From Paramicrobacterium sp051513965 (lineage in GTDB: Bacteria > Actinomycetota > Actinomycetes > Actinomycetales > Microbacteriaceae): a DNA stretch of 64,000 bases. Positions 53,146-61,411 of this stretch are shown here, in pieces (position 1 is the stretch's first letter; every line of letters starts with the position of its first letter). The DNA lies in NCBI RefSeq assembly GCF_051513965.1, contig NZ_CP195847.1:868001-932000 (forward strand), given 5' to 3'. The position numbers and the translations under genes are program-made. The notes under the pieces are model-generated. The model was not told the origin of the DNA. It did not search any database and saw nothing but the letters and a program-made list of their open reading frames with translations.

Positions 53146-54459
53146 ATGGCTTCCTCTGTGACACCGCCGCGCGGCATGCGCGATTACCTCCCTGCAGACA
53201 AAGCGAAGCGCGAGTACGCCCTCGGCCTCATCCGCGGCGTCTACACGCAATACGGCTTCGACGAGATCGAGACCCCCGTGGTCGAGGACTACACGCGTCT
53301 GCATGCGGGGCTCGGCGGAGACAACGAGAAGCTCACCTTCAACGTGCTGAAGCGCGGACTCAGCGGCGACGATCTGCGGGCGGCGGCCGATTCCGGCGAC
53401 AGCGCGGCGATCTCCGACCTGGGACTCCGCTTCGACCTGACCGTTCCGCTCGCACGCTTCTACACGACGCACCGCGGTGAGCTGCCGCCGGTGTTCCGCG
53501 CCATCCAGATCGCCCCGGTCTGGCGCGCGGAGCGTCCGCAGAAGGGCCGCTATCGCCAGTTCGTCCAGTGCGACATCGACATCTTCGGGGAGCCCGGTCC
53601 GCTCGCGGAGATCGAGCTGCTCTCGGCCACGGCCGCGGCGCTCGCCGAACTCGGCATCACCGGCTATACGTTCCGACTCAACGACCGCCGCATTCTGAAC
53701 AGCATGCTCGACGTGTTCGGCTTCGCCGCTGACGAGCAGCCCGGCGTGCTCATCACGATCGACAAGCTTGACAAGGTCGGCGTCTCCGGCGTCGTCGCCG
53801 AGCTGCGGGAGCGCGGCGTGACGGCATCCGCCATCGATTCGCTCGAGGAGTTCCTCGTCGGCGTCGCCGACGTCGAGGCTGGTCCATTCGGAGAGGAGCA
53901 GATCCGCTCCCTTCTGCCGGAGGGCGTCGACGCCGAGGTCATCGGCGAGCTCGCGGAGATCGGTCGAGCGGTCGAGCGTGCTGTCGAGGCATCCGGTGTC
54001 GATCACAGCGATGTTCCGCTCGTCGCGTTCGATCCGTTCCTCGTGCGCGGCATGGGGTATTACACCGGGCCGATCTTCGAGATCCACCATCCCGAGCTCG
54101 GCTACTCGCTGGGTGGCGGCGGACGCTACGACGGCGTCGTCGGCAGATTCCTCGGGCAGGACGTCCCGGCCTCGGGGGCTTCTCTCGGTTTCGACCGCAT
54201 CGTCGATCTGATCCAGACGGATGCCGCTCAGCAGGGCGACCGCATCGTCCTCGTTCACGACCGCGACGTCGCCCCCGCAGATCTCGTCGCTCTCAAATCA
54301 CAGCTCGTCGCCGGAGGCGCACGTGTGCGGCTGGAGAAGCGCGTCAAGAACCTCAAGGGGCTGCTCGACCGCGTGACCGAGGCCGGCTTCACATCGTTCG
54401 CGTTCGTGCGTTCCGGGGTGACCGACCCGAATGAACTTGAGATCAAGCCCCTCGGCTGA
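53146..54459 (+). CDS. hisS: Histidyl-tRNA synthetase
   Basis: Class II synthetase of 437 aa. Motif 1 is near P-V-V-E-D-Y; motif 2 is R-A-E-R-P-Q-K-G-R-Y-R-Q-F (about 125-137); the His-specific L-V-R-G-M-G-Y-Y-T-G is near 302; motif 3 is G-G-G-G-R-Y-D-G then G-A-S-L-G-F-D-R. An anticodon-binding domain occupies the last 90 residues, which argues against HisZ. The start is taken at 53146 for the canonical P-P-R-G-M-R-D N-terminus. Confidence 0.94.
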   Translation: MASSVTPPRGMRDYLPADKAKREYALGLIRGVYTQYGFDEIETPVVEDYTRLHAGLGGDNEKLTFNVLKRGLSGDDLRAAADSGDSAAISDLGLRFDLTVPLARFYTTHRGELPPVFRAIQIAPVWRAERPQKGRYRQFVQCDIDIFGEPGPLAEIELLSATAAALAELGITGYTFRLNDRRILNSMLDVFGFAADEQPGVLITIDKLDKVGVSGVVAELRERGVTASAIDSLEEFLVGVADVEAGPFGEEQIRSLLPEGVDAEVIGELAEIGRAVERAVEASGVDHSDVPLVAFDPFLVRGMGYYTGPIFEIHHPELGYSLGGGGRYDGVVGRFLGQDVPASGASLGFDRIVDLIQTDAAQQGDRIVLVHDRDVAPADLVALKSQLVAGGARVRLEKRVKNLKGLLDRVTEAGFTSFAFVRSGVTDPNELEIKPLG

Positions 54460-54549
54460 CCATGAGCTTTGCTCGCGGTGTGGCTAGACTTGGCCGCGGG
54501 CCAACGACGTTCCACTCACCTTCCACTATCGGCAAAGAGGAGACATCCC

Positions 54550-55830
54550 GTGGCATTCATCGAGGCGACCACCGCCCGTGAGATTCTGGATTCCCGTGGC
54601 AACCCGACCGTTGAGGTCGAGGTTCTGCTCGACGACGGAGAAGTGGGCCGTGCCGCGGTTCCCTCCGGCGCATCCACCGGAGCGTTCGAAGCGTACGAGC
54701 TGCGCGACGGCGACAAGAGCCGCTACCTCGGCAAGGGCGTGACCAAGGCTGTCACCGCCGTTCTCGACGAGCTCGGGCCGGCCATCGAGGGCTTCGAGGC
54801 CTCTGAGCAGCGTCTCATCGACAACGCTCTTCGCGAGGTCGACGGCACCGAGAACAAGAAGCGCGTCGGCGCCAACGCCATCCTCGGCGTAAGCCTCGCG
54901 GTCGCGCACGCCGCCGCGAACTCGGCCGACCTGCCGCTGTTCCGTTACCTCAGCGGACCGAACGCACACGTTCTGCCCGTTCCGCTCATGAACATCATCA
55001 ACGGCGGTGCGCACGCCGACACGGGCGTCGACATCCAGGAGTTCATGATCCTGCCGATCGGCGCACCGAGCTTCTCCGAGGCTCTCCGCTGGGGTGCCGA
55101 GACCTACCATGCGCTCAAGGGGCTGCTGAAGTCGAAGGGCCTCGCCACCGGCCTCGGCGACGAGGGCGGCTTCGCGCCGGACCTCGCGCACAACCGCGCC
55201 GCGCTCGACCTCATCACCGAGGCGATCGAGAAGGCCGGCTACACCCCCGGCTCCGACATCGCGCTCGGGCTCGACGTCGCGTCGACCGAGTTCTTCGAGA
55301 ACGGCGTCTACCACTTCGAGGGTGAAGACCGCTCGAGCGAGCAGATGTCCGCGTACTACGAGGAGCTCGTCGCGAACTACCCGCTCGTCACCATCGAGGA
55401 CCCCCTCGCGGAGGACGACTGGGAGGGCTACCAGCAGCTCACCCCGGCACTCGGCAGCAAGGTGCAGATCGTCGGAGATGATCTCTTCGTCACGAACCCG
55501 GAGCGTCTCGCCGGCGGCATCGCCAAGGGCGCCGCGAACTCACTGCTCGTCAAGGTGAACCAGATCGGAACCCTCACCGAGACGTTCGACGCTGTGAGCC
55601 TCGCGCAGCACTCCGGCTACACCGCGATCCTCTCGCATCGCTCCGGTGAGACCGAGGACACCACGATCGCTGATCTCGCCGTCGCGACCAACGCCGGCCA
55701 GATCAAGACCGGTGCGCCTGCACGGTCCGAGCGTGTCGCAAAGTACAATCAGTTGCTGAGGATCGAGGAGGAGCTGGGCGAGGGCGCCGTCTACGCCGGC
55801 CGCTCCGCGTTCCCGCGCTTCACCGCGTAA
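54550..55830 (+). CDS. eno: Enolase
   Basis: Glycolytic enzyme of 426 aa that converts 2-phosphoglycerate to phosphoenolpyruvate. The signatures G-D-E-G-G-F-A-P, the metal ligands in L-G-L-D-V-A-S and T-I-E-D-P-L, and the catalytic-loop S-H-R-S-G-E-T-E-D are intact. GTG start with AGAGGAG 7 nt upstream; TAGACT at 54485-54490 is a likely -10. It heads the eno-divIC-DUF501 set. Confidence 0.97.
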   Translation: MAFIEATTAREILDSRGNPTVEVEVLLDDGEVGRAAVPSGASTGAFEAYELRDGDKSRYLGKGVTKAVTAVLDELGPAIEGFEASEQRLIDNALREVDGTENKKRVGANAILGVSLAVAHAAANSADLPLFRYLSGPNAHVLPVPLMNIINGGAHADTGVDIQEFMILPIGAPSFSEALRWGAETYHALKGLLKSKGLATGLGDEGGFAPDLAHNRAALDLITEAIEKAGYTPGSDIALGLDVASTEFFENGVYHFEGEDRSSEQMSAYYEELVANYPLVTIEDPLAEDDWEGYQQLTPALGSKVQIVGDDLFVTNPERLAGGIAKGAANSLLVKVNQIGTLTETFDAVSLAQHSGYTAILSHRSGETEDTTIADLAVATNAGQIKTGAPARSERVAKYNQLLRIEEELGEGAVYAGRSAFPRFTA

Positions 55831-55842
55831 GACTGTGACCGA

Positions 55843-55880
55843 CGCTCCCGGCGCTGCGCAGAGGCGCGGTGCCGGGAGCG
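55843..55880 (+). terminator. Hairpin between eno and divIC
   Basis: CGCTCCCGGC pairs with GCCGGGAGCG, with an inner GCGC helix, followed by TCTGTATC. As the divIC ribosome site lies only 14 bp further, it may act as a partial terminator that lowers divIC expression relative to eno. Confidence 0.65.
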
Positions 55881-55904
55881 TCTGTATCAGATCAGGAGGA
55901 TGCC

Positions 55905-56468
55905 GTGGCACGACGCCCCTCACGCACGCCGAGCTCCGCTCCGCGCTCGCGCCCGGGCACGCGTCGAGCTGACGATCCGACTGAGCGCAGCCGCTGGCTC
56001 GGCGGCATCCACTTCTCCGGCTTCTCGCTCATGATGATGGCGCTCATCGTTCTCGGCGTCGTCGTTCTCGCCCCGAACCTGAAAGCTCTCGTCGAGCAGC
56101 GTCAGCAGATCGCCGATCTGCGTCAGGCGGTCGCCGACCAGCGCGACGATGTCGAGGCGAAGCAGGAGCAGCGCCAGCGCTGGGACGATCCGAACTACAT
56201 CCAGACGCAGGCTCGAGAGCGCTTCTTCTACGTGAAGCCGGGCGAGATCAGCTTCATCGTGATCAACGACCTCGACAAGACGTTCCTCCCCGACACGTCG
56301 GAGCCGATCAGCGACGAACTCACCACGACGGATGTGGACTGGGCATCGTCGATGCTCACCTCCATCCTGACCGCGGCGTTCACTCCCGTGTCAGAGGATG
56401 ACGAGTCCGATTCGCCGAAGCCGTCGTCGACGCCGACTCCCACACCGACTAAGACCGCGGAGAAATGA
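55905..56468 (+). CDS. Septum formation initiator, FtsB/DivIC family
   Basis: Bitopic division protein of 187 aa. A basic, disordered cytoplasmic N-terminus (1-42) leads into one membrane helix (about 45-67) and a coiled coil (about 70-100), then a conserved globular end with P-N-Y-I-Q-T-Q-A-R-E-R-F-F-Y-V-K-P-G-E. The last 30 residues are Ser/Thr/Pro-rich (T-P-T-P-T-P-T-K). FtsB/DivIC links FtsL and FtsQ in the divisome. GTG start with AGGAGG 5 nt upstream. Confidence 0.92.
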   Translation: MARRPSRTPSSAPRSRPGTRRADDPTERSRWLGGIHFSGFSLMMMALIVLGVVVLAPNLKALVEQRQQIADLRQAVADQRDDVEAKQEQRQRWDDPNYIQTQARERFFYVKPGEISFIVINDLDKTFLPDTSEPISDELTTTDVDWASSMLTSILTAAFTPVSEDDESDSPKPSSTPTPTPTKTAEK

Positions 56469-56472
56469 CCTC

Positions 56473-56997
56473 GTGACCACTCCACCGTTCGACCCCGTCT
56501 CGGAACACGACGTCGCCGTCGTCTCCGCCCAGCTCGGTCGTCCCGCACGGGACGTCGTCGGCATCGCCGCGCGCTGCGTCTGCGGAAACCCCACGGTCGT
56601 CTCGACGAAGCCGCGACTGTCCTCCGGCACTCCCTTCCCGACTTTCTACTACCTGACCCATCCCGGAGCCACGGCGGCTGCCAGTGCGCTCGAGGCGGAG
56701 CACGTCATGGTCGAGTTCAATCAGATGCTCACCGACGACGCGGAGCTTCGTGCCGCGTACGAGCGCGCGCACGAGGCTTATCTCGCCGATCGCGAGCAGT
56801 TCGGCCACGTCGACGAGATCGACGGCGTCTCAGCCGGAGGGATGCCGACGCGTGTGAAGTGCCTTCACGCGCTCATCGGCCATGCCCTCGCCGCGGGGCC
56901 CGGGGTGAATCCCATCGGCGACTTGGCGCTCGAACGCGCGCGCTGGTCGCCCGAGATCTGCACGTGCACACTCGAGGAATCAGCGAGAGAGGACTGA
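56473..56997 (+). CDS. DUF501 domain protein
   Basis: Cytosolic protein of 174 aa in the actinobacterial DUF501 family, typically found after eno and divIC. Conserved segments are C-V-C-G-N-P-x-V-V, T-F-Y-Y-L-T-H-P (near 56-63), M-P-T-R-V-K-C-L-H-A-L-I-G-H and a C-terminal C-x-C pair. The cysteines and histidines could bind metal, which is inference. GTG start; 2 bp before the first protease gene. Confidence 0.88.
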   Translation: MTTPPFDPVSEHDVAVVSAQLGRPARDVVGIAARCVCGNPTVVSTKPRLSSGTPFPTFYYLTHPGATAAASALEAEHVMVEFNQMLTDDAELRAAYERAHEAYLADREQFGHVDEIDGVSAGGMPTRVKCLHALIGHALAAGPGVNPIGDLALERARWSPEICTCTLEESARED

Positions 56998-56999
56998 CG

Positions 57000-58337
57000 A
57001 TGTCGAGCAATCCGAAGCGGGGTGCGAGCTCCGGTCGCTACCGTCGATGGGCCCGTCGTGGGCTCGCAATCGTCGCCGCCGCGGGGGCTTTCCTCGCGAT
57101 CGGTGTGGCTCCCGCCTCGGCGGACAGCGTGGACCGCAGCGATCAGTACTGGATCGACAGCGGGTACGGCATTCAGAAAGCGTGGGAAGTCACGAAAGGC
57201 AAGGGCGCCGTCATCGCTGTGATGGACACAGGCATCGGCAAGGGCCCGAAAGATTTCTCCGGCGTGACGGACGGCACTGACGTCTCAGGTGTGGGAAGCG
57301 CCGATGGCCGGACACCGCTCGGCGCAGATCAAGAGAAAAATCACGGCAGTTGGGTCGCATCTCTCGCCGCGGGTCGGGGAGATGGCACGTCTGACGGATT
57401 ACTCGGCGTCGCGCCCGAAGCGTCTCTTCTCTCTGTCTCACTCGGGTTTCCCTCGAGCGGGAGCACGGTGTCATTCGTCGATCAGGTCGCCGAGGGCATT
57501 CACTGGGCGGTCGACAACGGCGCCGATGTGATCAACATGTCGTTTACGACGAACACGAAGGACTGGGATCCGTCGTGGGATGAAGCATTTCAGTACGCCT
57601 ATGAGAACGATGTCGTCATCGTCGCGGCAGCTGGAAACCGCGGCAGCGGAACAGACATGGTGGGTGCCCCGGCGACCATTCCCGGAGTACTCGTCGTCGG
57701 CGGCGTAGACCGTCAAGGAGAGATCAGCCTCGGAGCATCCACAGAGGGGATCACGATCGCTGTGACCGCGCCGAGTGAGAAGCTGACCGGTGTCAGTGCT
57801 GATGGGTCGCACGTCGAATGGAATGGCACGAGTGGCGCGTCACCGATTGTCGCGGGCATGGTGGCGCTGCTTCGCGCAAAGTATCCCGACATGAACGTCG
57901 ACAACATCATCAACCGGCTGATCAAGACAGCGAACCCGTCGGTGAATCAGGGGGACGAGGTTCCGTCGCCGGACTATGGGTACGGGTTCGCGAGCATCGG
58001 CGCCGCACTCACTGCTGATGTCGAGGAGGTCGACAGCAACCCCATGGGCAGCCTTGAGGAGTGGATCAAGGTGAACCGGCGGGCGCAGGCCGACAACGTC
58101 GAACCCCCGAAGGACACGTCCAAGGTGAAAGCACTGCCGCCGATTGAGAAAGCTGTGTCTCACGAGAATCCGCTCGTGCCGACCCGGACGACTCTTAAGT
58201 TCGTGAGCGTCCCGGCTGCGTTCGTGCTCGGAATGGGTACACTCCTGGCTCTCGGTATCCTCGCGTTCCGTCGCGATGCTCGGCGGGTCAAGGAGAATGA
58301 ACACGAAACGCAGTCGTCGCAGTCTCCCGTACCCTGA
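57000..58337 (+). CDS. Mycosin-like S8 serine protease, membrane-anchored (copy 1)
   Basis: Exported subtilisin-like protease of 445 aa. A signal peptide (about 1-42, cleavage near A-S-A-D) precedes the S8 domain. The triad is Asp76 (V-M-D-T-G-I-G), His115 (N-H-G-S-W) and Ser278 (G-T-S-G-A-S), with Asn213 as oxyanion residue. A Pro-rich stalk and a C-terminal transmembrane helix (about 399-422) with a basic R-R-D-A-R-R tail would hold it in the membrane, as in MycP mycosins of type VII secretion. The N-terminal end lacks a long propeptide. It is the first of three tandem copies. GAGAGGA precedes the ATG. Confidence 0.88.
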   Translation: MSSNPKRGASSGRYRRWARRGLAIVAAAGAFLAIGVAPASADSVDRSDQYWIDSGYGIQKAWEVTKGKGAVIAVMDTGIGKGPKDFSGVTDGTDVSGVGSADGRTPLGADQEKNHGSWVASLAAGRGDGTSDGLLGVAPEASLLSVSLGFPSSGSTVSFVDQVAEGIHWAVDNGADVINMSFTTNTKDWDPSWDEAFQYAYENDVVIVAAAGNRGSGTDMVGAPATIPGVLVVGGVDRQGEISLGASTEGITIAVTAPSEKLTGVSADGSHVEWNGTSGASPIVAGMVALLRAKYPDMNVDNIINRLIKTANPSVNQGDEVPSPDYGYGFASIGAALTADVEEVDSNPMGSLEEWIKVNRRAQADNVEPPKDTSKVKALPPIEKAVSHENPLVPTRTTLKFVSVPAAFVLGMGTLLALGILAFRRDARRVKENEHETQSSQSPVP

Positions 58338-58466
58338 TCTCATATTTGATTCCCCACTTCGCAGCAGGCGTGGGAAGATGAAGCAGCCCGATCGCCAATC
58401 GGCGGCGTCCCTGTCCAGGTGCAAGTGAGTTGGGCACAGACGTCACGAGACGAAGGAGAGCAGAGT

Positions 58467-59792
58467 ATGACCGAGCGCCAGGGAACACGAGGTCACACTG
58501 AAACGCACGCTTCCTGGTGGCGTCGCAGCTTCGCCGTCGTCGCTGCTGCCGGGACATTCCTTGCGCTTGGTGCCGCTCCTGCACAGGCGGACACGAATCA
58601 CCGGAGTCTGCAGTACTGGCTAGACAGCGGGTACGGAGTGCAGGAGGCGTGGAAGACGACCAAGGGCGAGGGCGCCGTCATCGCCGTGATGGACACCGGC
58701 ATCGGCAAAGGCCCCAAGGACTTCTCAGGAGTCGTCGGGGGCACGGATATGTCGGGCGTCGGCAGCGACGACGGTCGCACGCCGTTGGGCGCTGAAGAAG
58801 AGAAGAACCACGGAAGCTGGGTGGCTTCGCTCGCGGCGGGCCGCGGTGATGATCTTCAGGGTGTCGCACCGGCGGCCGACCTGTTAGCCATTTCGGTTGG
58901 TTTCCCATCGAGCGGGAGCACGGTGTCATTCGTCGATCAGGTCGCCGAGGGCATTCACTGGGCTGTCGATAATGGTTCCGATGTGATCAACATGTCGTTC
59001 ACAACGAACACGAAGGACTGGGATCCGTCGTGGGATGAAGCATTCCAATACGCCTATGAGAACGACGTCATCATCGTCGCAGCAGCGGGAAACCGCGGCA
59101 GCGGAACCGAGATGGTCGGAGCCCCCTCGACGATCCCCGGTGTTCTGACGGTCGCGGGAGTCGACCGAAACACGAAAGTCAGTGAGGGAGCATCCACCGA
59201 GGGCATCACGATCGGTGTCTCTGCGCCGAGTGAGGAACTGACGGGCGTCTCTGCGAACGGCGAGCACATCATGTGGGCGGGCACGAGCGGGGCGTCGCCG
59301 ATCGTTGCCGGCATGGTGGCGCTGCTCCGCTCCGCATATCCGGACATGGATGCGAACAACATCATCAACCGTCTGATCAAGACCGCGCACCCCACTGAGT
59401 ACCAGGGAGACGAGATCCCTTCGTCAGACTACGGATGCGGATTGGCGAATGTCGGCGATGCCATAAACAAGGACGTGCCGACCGTGGACGCGAATCCGAT
59501 GGGCAGCCTTGAGGAGTGGATCAAGGTGAACCGTCGGGCCGAGGCGGGCGACGTGGAAGCGCCGACCGACACGTCAAAGGTGAAGGCGCTGCCGCCCGTC
59601 GACGAGGCGAGCCCGCAGGAGAACCCGTTCTTGCCAACGTCGACCACCCTGCGTTTCGTTAGCGTCCCGGCCGCGTTCGTCCTCGGTGCGGGAACACTCA
59701 TCGCTCTCGGCATCCTCGCGTTCCGTCGTGATGCTCGGCGTGTGAAGGAGAAGGAGCAGAAGACGCAGTCGCTGCACCCTCCGGCCACCTGA
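58467..59792 (+). CDS. Mycosin-like S8 serine protease, membrane-anchored (copy 2)
   Basis: Paralog of 441 aa with the same layout: signal peptide (about 1-42), triad Asp76, His115, Ser274, oxyanion Asn209, C-terminal helix and basic tail. It lacks four residues between His and Asn compared with copy 1. A stretch of 56 bp (58908-58963) is identical to copy 1 while flanking sequence differs, pointing to gene conversion. AAGGAGAG precedes the ATG. The 129-bp gap after copy 1 holds no gene. Confidence 0.88.
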   Translation: MTERQGTRGHTETHASWWRRSFAVVAAAGTFLALGAAPAQADTNHRSLQYWLDSGYGVQEAWKTTKGEGAVIAVMDTGIGKGPKDFSGVVGGTDMSGVGSDDGRTPLGAEEEKNHGSWVASLAAGRGDDLQGVAPAADLLAISVGFPSSGSTVSFVDQVAEGIHWAVDNGSDVINMSFTTNTKDWDPSWDEAFQYAYENDVIIVAAAGNRGSGTEMVGAPSTIPGVLTVAGVDRNTKVSEGASTEGITIGVSAPSEELTGVSANGEHIMWAGTSGASPIVAGMVALLRSAYPDMDANNIINRLIKTAHPTEYQGDEIPSSDYGCGLANVGDAINKDVPTVDANPMGSLEEWIKVNRRAEAGDVEAPTDTSKVKALPPVDEASPQENPFLPTSTTLRFVSVPAAFVLGAGTLIALGILAFRRDARRVKEKEQKTQSLHPPAT

Positions 59793-59904
59793 TCGTCATG
59801 GGGAGTGGAGTCCTCCCCATGTGCGCGCGAGCTCTGCGCTGGAATCATGGACAGCGTCGCGAAGACGAGCACATCGTCACGATGATCTGCAGAGGAGAGC
59901 CGAG

Positions 59905-61245
59905 ATGCGTGAGCGCCCCCGAACGGAGCACGGGACAGCAGGACGACGTCGGAGGGGAGCAGCGGTTGCTTCCACTCTCGCATCGGCATTTCTGCTCAGC
60001 TGTTTAGGCGCGGTCCCCGCGTCGGCAGCGCCCGCAACGACCGCGATCGATCGCTCCGACCAGTTCTGGCTCGACAGCGACTACGGCGTGCAGGAGGCCT
60101 GGAAGACCACGAAGGGCGAAGGCGCCGTCATCGCTGTCATGGACACCGGCATCGGCAAAGGGCCGAAGGACTTCTCGGGCGTGACCGATGGAACCGACGT
60201 GTCAGGTGCGGGTTCGCCAGATGGCCGTACGCCGCTCGGTCCGAAGGAAGAGCGCAATCACGGCAGCTGGGTCGCCTCGCTCGCTGCAGGCAGGGGAGAC
60301 GGCACCTCCAGCGGACTGACGGGTGTGGCGCCGGAAGCGACGCTGCTGTCCGTCTCGATCGGCCTCGGCGGCAGCGGCAGCACGATTCCGATCGACCAGC
60401 AGGTCGCTGACGGCATCCATTGGGCTGTCGACAACGGCGCCGATGTGATCAATATGTCGTTCGGCTCCAACACGAAGGAATGGTCTCCGCTCTGGGATGA
60501 AGCGTTCCAGTACGCGTTCGACAATGACGTCGTGATCGTGGCTGCCGCAGGCAACCGGGGGAGCGGCTCGGAGCAGGTCGGTGCTCCAGCGACGATTCCC
60601 GGGGTTCTCGTCGTCGGCGGAGTCGATCGCGACCACAAGGTGAGCGGCGGTGCATCGACGGAGGGCATCACGATCGGAGTGTCAGCGACGAGTGAGGAGC
60701 TGACCGGTGTCAGCGCTGACGGGTCGCACGTCGAATGGAATGGCACAAGCGGTGCGTCGCCGATCGTCGCCGGCATGGTCGCACTGCTGCGTTCGGCATA
60801 TCCGGACATGGATGCCAACAACATCATCAACCGCCTGATCAAGACCGCGCATCCCACGAAATACCAGGGAGATGAGATTCCGTCGTCGGACTACGGCTAC
60901 GGTCTGGCCAACGTCGGTGACGCGATCAATGCGGACGTCGCGAGCGTGGATGCGAACCCGATGGGCAGCCTCGAAGAATGGATCACGGTGAATCGACGAG
61001 CCGACGCCGGCGACGTCGAGGCACCGACCGACACGTCAAAGGTCACAGTGCTGCCGCCTGTGACGGAGCAGGCATCCCACGCGAATCCGCTCCTGCCGAC
61101 TCCGACGACTCTGCGCTGGGTCAGCATTCCCGCGGCCTTCCTTCTGGGGACCGGAACTCTCATCGCGTTGGGCATCACCGGGTTCCGGCGGAGCGCGCGA
61201 CGCCTCCGCGAGAGCGAGCACCACTCCTCCTGGTCACAGCGCTGA
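59905..61245 (+). CDS. Mycosin-like S8 serine protease, membrane-anchored (copy 3)
   Basis: Paralog of 446 aa. An Arg-rich N-terminus (R-R-R-R near 14-17) precedes the signal helix (about 20-42). The triad is Asp80, His119, Ser282, with Asn217. The His-to-Asn region differs most from copies 1 and 2, having a Gly-rich L-G-G-S-G-S-T-I-P-I. The C-terminal helix and basic tail are kept. AGAGGAG is 7 nt before the ATG. The ndh promoter region follows. Confidence 0.88.
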   Translation: MRERPRTEHGTAGRRRRGAAVASTLASAFLLSCLGAVPASAAPATTAIDRSDQFWLDSDYGVQEAWKTTKGEGAVIAVMDTGIGKGPKDFSGVTDGTDVSGAGSPDGRTPLGPKEERNHGSWVASLAAGRGDGTSSGLTGVAPEATLLSVSIGLGGSGSTIPIDQQVADGIHWAVDNGADVINMSFGSNTKEWSPLWDEAFQYAFDNDVVIVAAAGNRGSGSEQVGAPATIPGVLVVGGVDRDHKVSGGASTEGITIGVSATSEELTGVSADGSHVEWNGTSGASPIVAGMVALLRSAYPDMDANNIINRLIKTAHPTKYQGDEIPSSDYGYGLANVGDAINADVASVDANPMGSLEEWITVNRRADAGDVEAPTDTSKVTVLPPVTEQASHANPLLPTPTTLRWVSIPAAFLLGTGTLIALGITGFRRSARRLRESEHHSSWSQR

Positions 61246-61411
61246 CGTGCGATCTGCAGGGCGGAAAAACTGCGTCAAAGTGGCGTAAAGTGCGCTGGTA
61301 CACTGTTAAAGCTTGGTGCCATCGGCGCTGCCCGGCATGCAAAACGGGTGGCATACAAGAAGTAGTACGCTCGTTTGCTGTACTTGCGATTCTGTAGGAG
61401 ATTATTTCACC

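Noticed and set aside
52501..54258. 585-codon minus-strand frame opposite mazG and hisS
   Set aside because: It covers parts of two recognised genes and shows only antisense composition.
53146..54459. HisZ (ATP phosphoribosyltransferase regulatory subunit) as an alternative to HisS
   Set aside because: The full motif set, the His-specific segment and the C-terminal anticodon-binding domain support a true synthetase.
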